Part shown: positions 12,662 to 25,100 of the stretch, in pieces
Position numbering within the stretch: position 1 is the stretch's first letter
How the letters are laid out: each line of letters opens with the position of its first letter
Origin: Mangifera indica
Lineage: Eukaryota; Streptophyta; Magnoliopsida; Sapindales; Anacardiaceae
Assembly (NCBI RefSeq): GCF_011075055.1
Contig: NC_058152.1
Span: 7,502,001-7,566,000 of the forward strand
Length of the DNA stretch: 64,000 nucleotides
Direction: 5' to 3'
The notes under the pieces: generated by a model
Databases searched by the model: none
What the model was told of the DNA's origin: nothing
The model's input: the letters and a program-made list of their open reading frames with translations, nothing else
Made by a program: the position numbers and the translations under genes

Positions 12662-15480
12662 AGGGAGAGTATGTATATGAATGGGCAACAAGTAGAAAGG
12701 GCTCTTTTGAGTTTGCAACTTGTCTTTGCATTACTTATACTTGAAGGGGAGCTCAAACATGAGAAGAAAGAAGCCCATACCTTAGTTCAATCTCTCTTGG
12801 CTGAATTTGAAGATGTGCTCCCACTAGAGCTTTCATCCGGCCTCCATCCTACAAGAGGCATTGAGCATCAAATTGACTTGGTTCCGGGTGCACCATTGCC
12901 TAATAAGCCAGCGTATAGATACAATCCCATGGAGACTAAAGACTTGCAAAGGCAAGTGGAAGAATTGATTGAAAAAGGCTTTGTAAAGCCTAGCATGAGT
13001 CCATGTTCCGTTCCAGCCCTACTTGTTCCTAAGAAAGATGGCTCATATAGGATGTGTATGGATAGTAGAGCCATTAACAATATAACCATCAAGTATAGGT
13101 ATCCCATACCTAGACTTGATGACATGCTTGATGAGTTGCATGGTGCTTGTGTCTTCTCCAAAATTGATCTAAGGAGTGGCTACCATCAAATAAGGATGAA
13201 AGAAGGAGATGAATGGAAGACAACCTTCAAGACTAAGTGAGGCTTATATGAATGGTTGGTTATGCCCTTTGGCCTTTCAAATGCTCCAAGCACTTTCATG
13301 AGGCTTATGAATGAGGTACTCAAACCTTACATTGGTGCATTTGTTGTTTATTTTGATGACATATTAGTATATAGCAAAACTCTTGATGATCATGTCTTGC
13401 ATTTGAGAAGTGTTTTTGATGTGTTAAGGAAAAATAAGTTATATGCAAAAGAAGAGAAGTGTGAATTCTTTGTAGACCAAGTTGTGTTCCTTGGATATGT
13501 AGTTTCTAAGGATGACATTCAAGTAGATCAATCCAAGGTAGATGCCATTAAAACTTGGCCCCAACTAAAGACTCTCACTGAAGTTAGAAGCTTCCACGGC
13601 CTTGTTCTTTTTATAGGCATTTTGTGCCTAATTTTAGCACTCTCATGGCTCCTATCACTGAATATATGAAGAAAAATGGGTTTGAATGGTCCACGGTAGC
13701 CTCCAAAGCATTTGAAGAGGTTAAAAGGAAGTTATGTGAAGCCCCCATACTTGCTCTATCTGATTTTGATAAGGTATTTGAAGTGGAATGTGATACAAGT
13801 GGAGTTGGCATTAGAGCAATCCTAACTCAAGCCAAAAGGCCCATTGCTTACTTTAGTGAGAAGCTCAATGAGTCCAAGAGAAGATACTCTACCTATGACA
13901 AAGAATTCTATGCAATTGTTAGAGCCCTTGATCATTGGAGTCATTACCTAAGGCCTAAACAATTTGTGCTTCATTCTGATCACCAAGCCTTGAAGTTTCT
14001 TAGTAGCCAACATAAGATAAGTTCAAGGCATGCTAAATAGGTGGAATTCCTTCAGTCTTTCTCCTTTGTTTCCGCATATAAACAAGGTTCTTCCAATGTA
14101 GTTGTCGATGCTATTTCAAGAAGGCATTACTTGTTATCCATTCTTAATGCAAGAGTTCTAGGTTTCCAGCTTATGAGACAATATTACAACGAAGATGATA
14201 AGCTTTAGGAGATCATGAAGAAGTGTTCTAGAAGGGCATATGAAGACTATTTTGTCTATGATGGTTTTCTTTTCAAAGGAGCTAAATTATGCATCCCTAA
14301 GAGCTCTTTTAGGGAACTTCTCATTATAAAGACACATGGTGGTGGTTTAGCAGGTCATTTTGGTATAAATAAGACCTTAGACATGCTTAAAGAGCATTTC
14401 TATTGGCCTAAGATGGTGAGTGACATCCAAGCCATTATTGCAAGGTGTGACACATGTCAAAGGTCTCAGTCTCATTTCAAACCTGGTCCTTACATGCCTT
14501 TACCTATTTCGGAGCAGTCATGGGAGGATCTTAGCATGGATTTTATTATGGCTCTTCCAAGAACTCAAATAGGAAAGGATGCTATAATGGTGGTAGTAGA
14601 TAGATTTTCTAAAATAGCCCACTTCATCCCTTGTTCCAAGACTGAAGATGCTAGCAAGGTGGTTGAATTGTTCTTCAAGGAAGTGGTGAAGCTACATGGA
14701 ATTCCAAGAACCATAGTTTCAGATCGAGACACCAAGTTCTTGAGCCACTTTTAGAGGACATTATAGAGCAAAATGGGAACCAAGCTCATGTTTAGCACCT
14801 CTCATCACCCTCAAACCGATGGTCAAACCGAAGTAACAAATAGGACTTTGGGAACAATCTTGAGGACTTTGGTTAATAAGCACTTAAGGGATTGGGACTT
14901 GAAGATTGCTCAAGCCGAATTTTCCTACAATAGGAGTCCAAGCGTAACAACTGATCACTTTCCGTTTGAGGTAGTCTATGGCCTTAATCCCTTAACTTTT
15001 TTGGATCTAACTTCCTTACCTCTTGATGTGCAAGTTCACAAGGATGCCAAGGAGAAAACTGTTGCCATAAAGAAGCTCCATGAAACCATCAAATGTCAAA
15101 TCATGAAGGCCAATAAAGCTCACAAAAAGAAGATCAACAAGCATAAGAAGCCATTCATTTTCAAACCAGGTGACTTGGTTTGGGTGCATTTGAGAAAAGA
15201 GAGATTTCCAAGCAAAAGGAGGAGTAAGCTAGCTCCAAGGGCTGATAGAGCATTTGAAGTGCTTGAGAGGGTGAATGACAATGCATACAAGGTGAATCTT
15301 TTGGATGAAATGGAAGGAGTCTCGACCACCTTCAACATTGGAGATCTTTCGCCATACATGGAGGATAGCCACCTTGAGGACTTGAGGGCAAGTCTTTCCC
15401 AACCAAGGGGGGATGATGTATTTTCGGCTACCTCTCCAACCTTAGCTTCCAAGTCTCTATCAAATCTCCATTTGGCTTAA
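12662..15480 (+). pseudogene. gypsy pol relic (RT, RNase H, integrase)
   Basis: RT has [15 protein letters not shown] (13021-13065), [13 protein letters not shown] (about 13153-13191) and YFDDILVYS (about 13350-13376). RNase H has VECDTSG, with AYFSEKLN and TYDKEFYAI. Integrase has the H2C2 zinc-finger end (CDTCQRSQ, 14448-14471), core D (SMDFIMALP), D (VSDRDTKF) and E (QTDGQTE). Breaks: TGA at 13238-13240, a frameshift near 13610-13620, TAG at 14038-14040, stops at about 14206, 14752 and 14761. The last open part, 14773-15480, crosses the LTR boundary at 15414 and ends 67 bp inside it. Confidence 0.92.
15401..15413 (+). other. gypsy polypurine tract
   Basis: AACCAAGGGGGGA directly before the 3' LTR start. 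It also codes for part of the pol C-terminus, since the pol frame continues through it. Confidence 0.8.
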
Positions 15481-16405
15481 GCCACCATTGAGAATGAAGA
15501 ATTAGCTCTATGCAAGCCCAAAGATTCATTGCTTTTTCCACCTTGGCCCAACTTTACTTTTGAGTGCAATCTTATTACTTGCATCCAAAGCCTTAAGGAA
15601 ATGGAAACTTAAAAGAGCCCAAGAAGCCAACTACAAGCCCACTTGAAGCCCAAGTAGATGAGGCAGCCCTCCATCACTTAAATGGAGCCCAAGATGCCAT
15701 GAAGCCTATTTAGTTGGATTGCAACTAAAAGGGAAGCAAATAACTTTAGTTGGTGGACATAGTTCCACCTTTTAGGGAAAAGTTGTTCCCTTTTATTGTT
15801 TTCTTCAATTAATATGGTATGGTCTTAGTATTGAATGCATGGTTAAGCTTAAATGAAGGGAAAAACTTTCATGTCAAATTAATGCCCAATTTTTGCCACC
15901 ACTTGCTCTTGTATATGAAAGTAGATTTTTACTTGTAAAGGCTAGACTTCTTTGATAATGAAATATTTAAGTAAAGCTTTGTAGCTTTTCTTTAGTTGTT
16001 TTTTCCTTTATCTAATTCATCTTGGAGGAAGAATTGGTGGTGGAAGACCCCAAGGTTGGTGGAAATTTCCTTTATGCCTTAGTTAACTTTCTTGTTACCC
16101 TTGAAATCCAAAGTGTGAATGTGTGTTGTATGCCCAGATACTGTTCACAGTGTGTGATTTTGCCATTTTCAGATTTTGTCATCAAACTTTGAAACAAGTT
16201 TTGAATGTCTTGTTGGTTGAGTTGTGATTGTTATAATATACCATTAGAAAGCTCTTTGATACCCTTTCCAATGATCTATACTTTGTATGTTTTAGAGGTC
16301 ATTTGATTGGTTAAATTGGAAGAGAAAGTGCTGCTATGCCATATGAATATTAATTTCTAGGTTTGAGTTTGTGAATTGTTGCATTGCCTTGATGGATATG
16401 CACCA
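15414..16405 (+). repeat. gypsy 3' LTR
   Basis: About 95 % identical by eye to 10951-11943, with the same ends. It supplies the last codons and stop (TAA 15478-15480) of pol. It is followed by the target duplication TTTAG and then the interrupted family-B LTR. Confidence 0.92.
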
Positions 16406-17796
16406 TTTAGTATCTATAGAATGAATCCTCTGAACACCACAAATGTATATGATCCGTTAACTTAAGGTCACCAGACTATCACTTATAAAGATCAATATGG
16501 TTTGACAATATCCAACTTGTTGCTATAATTTGGGTAACTATAAATGTAGTAATCAACCATATTGTGAGATACAAAAGGTCATAGCTGGTCAATATAGGGT
16601 TTGTCACTCCTGAGCACAATAGAAGATATCACATTTTAGAACATTGAAAGACATATATAATTACTTGAATCTGTGGCCATAATAGGATAAGTCTATAACC
16701 TAATATGTGTTAGTCATTGATATATATCAGTTCATACCAAGGAACCACTAAGATAGATACACTTTTGTGTCTCAACCTTGAGAGATATTGATTGATAAAA
16801 GAATTGAATTACATGTAAATATAATGTTGTTAAAGCTTAAGAGATATCTGTTGACACTCTATCGCCTGAATGGCTATGACATTTTACTACTAACTTAATA
16901 GAGAGATTATAGGTTATACATATAAAGGAGTTGAATCGAATTTAATGATATGGATTGTTTATTGATAATTCTAATGTTTAAGACCGAAAGTGAGATTACA
17001 AATGGATTAGGTTTGCCTATTAGGGTTGAAAGGACTTAGTTGACCATGTTTAGACCAAATGCATAACTATGCTTCTTAATGTGCCAATTGTGCACTTGGT
17101 CGGAAAGTGTTGACCATGCAAATGAATAATACCCGCCAGTGCAATGAATAAAAAGGCATGCCAACCAACACACACATATGGTGTCAACTGTGCAAGCTTT
17201 TGGCCTTGTCAGTTGGCACACACATTGTGATGTCGACTGTGTAAGAGCTTCGGTGGAATATCGATTGTGCTTTCTATATACCAATCATTCATGTGTGTAT
17301 TGATGAGTGTCATGCTTGGTTGAAATTCCAACAATGCATATGTGTGTTGATGAGTGTTATGCTTGGTTGAAATTTTAGCCTTGCTCAAACACCTGCACGT
17401 ACAAATTAAAGTATGAGTTTAAAGAAATAGACACACAAAATACATACAAACCCTAACCATTTTTTGAGCTTTCTCCTTTTGCTGTGAACACATCTATCCA
17501 ACAAAAGCTTTAATAGCCTCTTCACATGGATTTTCTCTCTTTTGTGTTCCTACTTTACATCAATACCAAGGCATCACTTCATAAGGGTTAGATAACACAC
17601 TGTCTCAAGCCACATGAAGTTTGAAGGAGCCATCAATATGTGTATTAAATTTAAAACACCCTTATGAGTGTTTTTACTTGTTTCATGAATTTATGTTTAA
17701 AACAGGTATCATAGTTAGGGTTTTTCAGGATTGTTTGTTTTTAAAATTTAAAAATTTTTTTAAGTTGTTAATTATCAGTGTCCTAAAAACCCTACA

Positions 17797-18214
17797 TAAA
17801 CTAAATGGTCAAAGGTCCTCCAAAGGGTTAATAATGAAAGGTAAGGCAAATTTTGTCTTGCTCTATAGTTCTAGCCAAAAAAATGCTCAATTGGCAATTA
17901 GAAAACTCAACAACTTAGAACAAGATCTTGCAAAAGATCAAATCTTAACAGAAGTGTCTGGAAAACAAAATCGACCAAGGCTTCCATGCCTACAACAAAT
18001 ATTTCAACTCAATTCAACTAGTAGCAGTATAACACATTCTTATCTATGCTCAAGTCAAGTAAAAGTCTAACTACAACAATACAATATTTCTAACACCTAA
18101 TCTCATATGAACCAACTTTGGTAATATTAGGGACCTACACATTCCTATCTATGCTCCAGTCAAGCAGAAGTCTCAAATGTCGTGAACATAAGAACTTGCA
18201 ATAACAAAGAATAA
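17797..18214. other. non-coding stretch after the family-B LTR
   Basis: No recognisable gene. A 35-bp phrase (CACATTCTTATCTATGCTC and onward) at 18036-18068 recurs at 18138-18172 with few changes. The frame open from 17621 to 18070 crosses the LTR end and looks accidental. Confidence 0.5.
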
Positions 18215-18348
18215 CTTTGTCAGTTTTCCTTCACAATAGATATGTTAACAATACAAGAACAATGCATTTCACACATAAGACAGGTAAAATATTTTACACG
18301 ATTCTAAATCAATGAACTAACAAAAAACAGAAACATATTTAAAAACCT
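18215..18348 (+). repeat. direct repeat, left copy
   Basis: Closely resembles 20501-20627: both contain GTCAGTTTTCCT, then GATATGTTAACAATACAA, then an ACATATTTAA end, in the same order and spacing. About 130 bp, identity roughly 75-80 % by eye. Confidence 0.7.
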
Positions 18349-20500
18349 AGAATTCCATCTGAATAGTGGCCTGGTCCAAGACTTCTTTTCTAGCATAGTG
18401 GAAATCAACTCAATCTCAACACTCATGGTTGGTTCAATTTGTCCAGTAAATTTTCTTATCCTGAAAAGTATGAAATCATGATGCTAAGCAACAGTCTCAT
18501 AAGTAAATTTAAGAAAAAATTAAACTTGTGGCCACATGAAATACCAACCATTTCATCTCAAACTCTCTAATTAGGGTTCAAAACAAGTTTTCCAAGAGGT
18601 CATTCTAAAAACAATCATATTTATTTCATATGCAAGGAAAATTGATATAGAAGCATTAATGTAAATTTTTTTTTGTGAGGGAGAGGGCCATGCATCAAAT
18701 GAGAATAAGGCGAACACTTACTTTGTAAAGATAACACTAATATGTGTCGAGCATAACAAAAAATTAAATTTCTCTACTTATAATTAGTAGTAACGACAAG
18801 TAAAGGTTGATCCACATAGACTAATTAATCAAATTTATAAATAACTAACGAAAAGGGAAGAGGGTTGATAGATAAGAAAAAATTCCTAAAAACTAAATTA
18901 AGTAATAAAATTCAATCAAAGACAATTTCAATTCAAGGAAAATTACCATTATTGCAAACTGATCACTGACCTCTAATATAGAAATTTTATCTCTATTCAA
19001 ATATTTACCCTAGATTACCAAGAACCAGACAATTTATACCTTCCTTAATTTCATTAATCTAATCTTAGTACACAAATTAATTATTATCAATAAACCAGTT
19101 GGTATTAAACAACCTTTATGAATTTACTGATAGCATTACAAACGAGGAATGAGTTAAAGATGGATAAAAATCTAACAAGCATCAAATTATTTAATTCATT
19201 CTATGTCTCTTTTAAACAAGCACAAAAAACTTGGATCATAATTGTTCATACTTAATTGGTACTACAACTGAACATTATAACAATTACGAATTATGGATTT
19301 AGTTTAGCTATAGACCACACAATTCAATCAATTAATAGGTCTTTTAATTCAATAAATATGCAATGATTAACATGTAAAATAAACATAGACATTTGAATAG
19401 AAAAATTAATAAGATTACAAACAGAAACTCATAGTTTTGACAACTATAATGAAGTTCCCTTGAATTGAACTAAAGAACTTAGCTAGACATTATGGAATAA
19501 AGTGCATGAAAGAAAAAAAAATCAAAATTATGTTCTGCTTCCTTCTTGTCTTTAACCTAATAGCCTAAAAGTTATATCTATACCCAATCCTAAAAATTTA
19601 GGGCAAATAAATTTCCAGCTAAAGCACACGTATTCCCAACCTTCTAGACCTATATTCAACTCCCTATTGAAGTTGGACAAAGTCTTCATGTGAGCCATGC
19701 AAAAATTAATCCAATCTAGCTAAGGATTAAGGCTCCAAGATTCTAGTGATAATATCCAGTTTAGTTCCAGCTAGGAAAACAATCTTTCTGGGCTCTAACC
19801 CCTTCATAAGAATTGTAGCTTTGAATGTTTAGATGTATTTGGGCTTTTGAATCACCTCAATTGGACATTGGAAGCCTCTGATACCTCTTTTAAATATTTA
19901 GTATTCGGAAAAAAATCCTACTCTAATTAGGATTTCTAGATTTGCCTTTGAAGCAATGTTTGGTAACCCAAAGGAACTCAGATTTTGGCCCATAATACCA
20001 TTTCAGAAAGTTGAGGACATCTTTTACAAAAACTCTAAAGGCCTCCTTCTTATTCTAAAACTCTAAATTAATTAAACACCTGTAAGAAATATAGAAGGTT
20101 GAAATCACTAAAATACTAAAATTTTCTAATTAAATGCTCAATTCATTCTAATTTATCCAACCATGCATTAACCATAAAAATAAACCCAAACTAACACAAT
20201 AAGACATAAAATACTCTCAAAAGATCAAATGCAAGAGAAATACATATATGAAAATATGCACTCATCAAACATTGAAACCAAAATAGACAAAACTATATCA
20301 TAATGTACATAATAAGATCAAATCAATTGCCAAAGGAATGAAGTGAAATACTCACTTCCTAACCAAGCAATGAATTGCAAAATTGGACTTTGCTTGACCT
20401 GATGTCACTTGGAAACCTATCTTCATTGTCTTATTTGGTACAAAATTTTGATAACAAATGCAAACATTTTTGCACCAAAAACACTCTTTACATGATCAAT
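18349..20500. other. 2.15-kb AT-rich stretch between direct repeats
   Basis: No coding similarity seen. From about 18745 (GTCGAGCATAAC) to about 20275 (CACTCATCAAAC) it has the look of a non-coding plant repeat that also seems present, diverged, at 41360-42610. That relation is by organisation and short phrases only. Confidence 0.35.
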
Positions 20501-20627
20501 CTTGTCAGTTTTCCTCTATAAAAGATATGTTAACAATACAAAAACAATACATCATGAGATAGGTCAAACACTTTAAATGATATTTAATCATTAAGCTAAC
20601 CAAAAATAGATACATATTTAATAACCC
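20501..20627 (+). repeat. direct repeat, right copy
   Basis: Partner of 18215-18348. It sits directly upstream of the coding relic at 20645, so the repeat may be old gene-flanking sequence that was duplicated. Confidence 0.7.
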
Positions 20628-20644
20628 ACCATAATTACTTCACC

Positions 20645-21177
20645 AGTAGCTCTTACTCTGGCCACATCTCCCTTTTCTCCCACCCTAAGAACCACCCCAA
20701 AGGCAACACTTGGCTCTACATCACCCACGACCTTGCCAACACTAACTCACTCATTTCCCTCCTATTCCCCATTGATCCAACTCACTCCACTGAGTTAACT
20801 CCATCGCCAAATGATCTGGTGTTCTAGTTTGAATTATTGATAGAGGTTGTTGAGAGCAGGGAGGTCAAGTCAGCTCAACCCTTGGGTTCGATTGTGATGT
20901 CCTACAAGCTTAGAGAGTCTAATATAGTGAGTATGAGAAAGTGAGATATTGTTGGGATACAGTGCTCGCTAAGGTTGAAGGTGCCTTTTGAAGAGCACAG
21001 TTTCGTTTAGTGTCCCAAGAGTACGTGAGGTTTCTTGTAGGTGTGGCTAATGAGAACATGAAGGCAAATAAGAGGAGGACTGAAGGGTTCACAGGGCTTT
21101 CAATTGCCACAAACAGTGAGAATGTGAATTATACATATGAGGAAAAAGCTGGTTGTCTATTTTACCCATCTCTATGA
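20645..21177 (+). pseudogene. unrecognised plant coding relic
   Basis: Relatively GC-rich compared with its surroundings, and readable for about 175 codons with a few lesions: TAG after NDLVF (about 20825), TGA near 20942 and a frameshift near 21005. After that, a frame continues through VRFLVGVANENMKANKRR to a stop at 21175-21177. Phrases such as NTWLYITHDLANTNSLISL and VMSYKLRESN look like real protein. I do not recognise the family. It resembles none of the transposon proteins here and converges on the methyltransferase relic 308 bp away. Confidence 0.45.
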
Positions 21178-22159
21178 TAGAATTCATTAACTTCAACAGT
21201 TTATTAGAGAGTTTTTTAATTTTCCAAATAATAAGTCTTTTGGCCTTTATTACTTGACAAAAATATATTATGGATACTCAAATATTATCCCAATTCAAAA
21301 GCCTTTTAGATTTAAAGAAAAAAAAAAACACAAACAAGACATTATATATGAAAATTAACAAATATATCAAGACAATCTAAAATATCTTATCCATTAACTC
21401 TAATTTATTTTAGGATGATTTAGGAATAATATCCCAATTTCATTTTTTTAACATAATAATATTCTAAATTTCAATTGCAACAAATCAAATCTTAACTTTT
21501 CCAGCTAGCATAAAGGCCTTGTAAGAGACAGACCTAATCAAGTCTTGCCCTCCCCATGCAGTCTCAAGTTTCTTAACTTGGTTTTCAGATAACAAGTCCA
21601 CCCCTTGTTCCTTAGCCGAAGTAATTGTAGAAGAAGATTTTAGCAAACTTAAACACCCTTCAAATGCCAACTTCTTTGGAATCTCAAATGCCATTGGCTC
21701 CCCTTCAACCCCTAACCCTACACTTTGAAAAGGAAATGCAAGGGTCTTGTACCCTTCTAATAAGTAGTTGATTTTAGGGTTCCAAAATGGTGTTGTTACA
21801 TCACGTAGCTCCTTCATTATAGTATCAAATTCAGGGCTTACTTTTAAATCATTGTAGCCCCAAACTGCAATTATACCTCCTGGTTTTTTCAGAACTCATT
21901 TTACAATTGAATAGAAATTTTCTAGGTCAAACCAGTGAATGGTTTTGACCACGGTTACCAGATCAACTGAATTGTCCCCTCCGATTAGAGCTACTAGTTC
22001 ATCCTCAGACATGGATGATGCGGTGTGCTTGTATTCAACTTGAGGATTTAGTATTGCAGACTTTAGTTATGTTTCACTTATATCTATTGGAATCACTCAT
22101 TCGTAATATTTAGCAACCTGACAATTAAAATTTTACTTTAAAATGAATAAAAATTATTA

Positions 22160-25100
22160 ACTAAAACAAACCATTGAAACCTTACAAACAATGAAGAAAG
22201 GCAGCTTAAGTATTCATGAATATGTTAGGAGAATGAAGGAAATAATTGAAACCCTAGTGGCATGGCCAAAACATGTCCGATGGAGAGCTCATTTCGTTTA
22301 TAATTAATGGAATATGACTAGAATTCAATCCAACTATTGTACACGCAACATCTAAGCTTGGCTCATTTTTTGAGCATGTAACATTGCTATAGCAAAGTTC
22401 ATATTACATAAATATGGACAAAGGTTGTCAAAGAACTCTGTTTATGGTTTTGATAGACATGGTAGTACATTTAATGTAGTAAATAAGGTGATAGGAAGTC
22501 GAGCTAGAACCAAAAATCTCTCTACAAACATGCCCATGTGTTACACTAATTCAGAGTCAGATGTAATTCATATGAAACCTTTAAAGCAGAGGTAGAGATT
22601 TTAATAAGCCCAAAGTTATCTGTTAAGTGTGTTGAAAGAATGGTCATATAGCTTTGTAATGTTATCATGCGTTTGATAATACCTATATGCAGAATATACA
22701 GTCACAATATGGTAGCAGAAGAGGTACTGTACAATACAAGTGTGACACAAATGTTGTGCAACATCAATTTGGCCAGAATGATATACAATCTCAAACTTAT
22801 TAGAGAGGGAATTTTTCTACTCAAATGTTCAGACTGGAAATTTTCCTAAGCTGCTTTACAACCTTAATGATCCAGCAGCAGGATCATCCTCTAGTTCTTC
22901 TATGATTCCTAGCGAAGGATATCAACTAGGTACTGATTCTAATACAAGCTATAGCCACTATAATTCTTCTAATGGTTCCAACTCTTCTTTTACAAACATG
23001 GATTTTACAGTACAATAGAATATCTGGGTAAACAACAAATTCAAGTTGCGTAGTGAGTGTATGAATATCACCCACATAGGTTGTCATTATTTCCTTATAA
23101 AATTTTCTCATAAATATTTTCACATAAAAAATATATTGTGTGTGCCTTGGATGACCAAAAATTCGATGAGTAACTCAAAACTCACAAAAAATAATGATGT
23201 TATAGTAGAGTTTAACTCAAAATTGTTGACTGCTTAAGGATAAACAATCCTAGATTGTTCTACTTCAAGAAGATTTTAAGGATGATCCATATCACCTGTC
23301 TCCAAGATTTTCAAATTTAGTTCATATACTCCCAGTTTCAAACTCAAAGCCCATTAATTTCAGGAAAAAAAGATGTTTTACAAATTGTTTTCCTTGTACT
23401 TCAGTGTTTTAGATAAATAAAATAGATCATATAGTGTGGCACAAAAGGCTTGGACATCCTTGTAATCAAGCTTTAACATCATTTGTAATTGAAATTCTGA
23501 ATTTTTACAACCATTGATTTGAATAATATGAATTTATGTTGTCATTTTCAGCTTGGTAAAATTCATAAAAAATCTTTCCCTATTACAGAGTCTTGTCCAC
23601 AGAAAGGTATAGGTATTATGTAATGTGTATGGAGGATTTTTCTAGGTTTGTTTGGAACTTTCCTCTTAAAAATAAGGTTGAAGTTAAGGATGTTTTCATT
23701 AATTTCCTTCAGCTTGTCAAGAATCAACTTGAGGAAAGGAAAAACTCTACAAAGTGATTATGGTGCTGAATATAAAAGTCTAGCTCTCTATCTAAATGAA
23801 AAGCTATCAATTCTAGACATCCTTGTCCTATACACATCAACCAAACAGGAAGAAAGAAAACATAAACATCTGGTAGAAACTAGTTTGACCTTACTTTCTC
23901 AAGCTGGGACGTCAGTCTCCTACAAGCACAAAAGTGTACTTTTATAGGATATAATTTGTAGCATAAAGAGTATAAATGTTTAAATCAATTATGGAGAATC
24001 TACACAGATATAATTGTCACATTTGATAAGGTTGATTTTTCTTTCAAGATTGATTCTCAATTCATTAAAACTATAGTACTTCTTTTAGGATGTCTTTTTT
24101 AACATTCTTAGTCCTTGAGAAGTTTTTATCTATCATAACAAAATTATCAACAAATGTCAACATCTATTGAAATAACCCGTCTTAGTGCTCTTGAGGCTAG
24201 TAAAATTCTGACCAAAACACAACAGATCATCATTGTAGAAATACAATTATCTCAACAACCACTAGTTGTAACTGCTTTGTATAATAGTTCAACTTTTTCC
24301 ACAACACCAACAACTCCACAAGATCCAGATTTTTATCATACTTTTCATTTAAAATCACAGTAGTCACTTGTCACCAAAAATCATCTTCACAAACCTTTTT
24401 TTTTTCCATAGCACCTATATTAATATATTCATCATATATTTACTCTACAATCAATTTAGAAGTCAAGCTGCCTACAAAACCTACTTTGCAAAAGTATGCT
24501 GAAAAACATGACGTCCTTGTTAATAATACTTCACCCAATGATAACCTGGTCTAAAACTAGTTCCTTACATAACCCAAGAGTCTATTCAGGAGTGGGCTTA
24601 TTTTCTTAGTTTAAGGGGCCACAAAGAGTAAGTGATGCAAGTGCTAGTCCTTACTAGTTTCAAGCCATGAAAGAAGAGACGTTCTCCAAAAAAATAAAAC
24701 TTGGTAGTTCATTTTCATTCAAATATGAATATTGTAAGACATAAATGGGTGTTTAAAATTAAGTTAAAGGCTTATGAAACATTAAAAAATCTGAAGGCTA
24801 GACTGGTAGTAAAGGGTTTTCAACAAACTCTTAGAATTGATTACTTTGAAATCTTTAACCTAATTACTAAACCAACCACCATCAGAATAATAATCTCTCT
24901 AGGAGTCACTTATGATTGACCTATTCACAAAATACATGTAAATAATATCTTTTTTGAATCAAAAATTGAAAGAAGTAGTTTTTATGACTCAACCCCTAGG
25001 TTTTATAGAGTTGAAGAGACATGATTTTGTTTGTAAGCTTTGTATGGTCTGGTCTAAAATAGGCTACTAGGGCCTGACATGAAAAGCTTAGGGATACTTA

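Larger units (their letters stand above)
10951..16405 (+). mobile_element. complete but defective Ty3-gypsy element (CRM-like)
   Basis: Two LTRs (993 and 992 bp) flank primer site, gag remnant, pol and polypurine tract, and the whole is bracketed by the 5-bp target duplication TTTAG (10946-10950 and 16406-16410). The integrase C-terminus lacks a chromodomain and pol runs into the 3' LTR, which fits the CRM lineage as I remember it; this placement is inference. A large deletion removed most of gag and the protease, so the copy could move only with proteins from a relative. LTR differences number about fifty by eye, mostly transitions. Confidence 0.92.
10552..17796 (+). repeat. copia family B 3' LTR, split by a gypsy insertion
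   Basis: Two blocks, 10552-10945 and 16406-17796, together about 1.79 kb once the insertion is removed. The start (TCTTAAGGTAGGTGCC, once TGTTGGGGT) and the end (CCTAAAAACCCTACA) match the LTR pieces at 60093 and, reversed, at 60793; the first 0.9 kb also matches 47858 onward. A 47-bp unit is tandemly duplicated at 17290-17383. Nothing in it encodes protein. Confidence 0.85.

Noticed and set aside
12868..13161. 97-codon minus-strand frame
   Set aside because: Antisense shadow of the gypsy RT domain.
17621..18070. 149-codon open frame on the plus strand
   Set aside because: It crosses the end of the family-B LTR (17796) and has no recognisable domain; most likely accidental.
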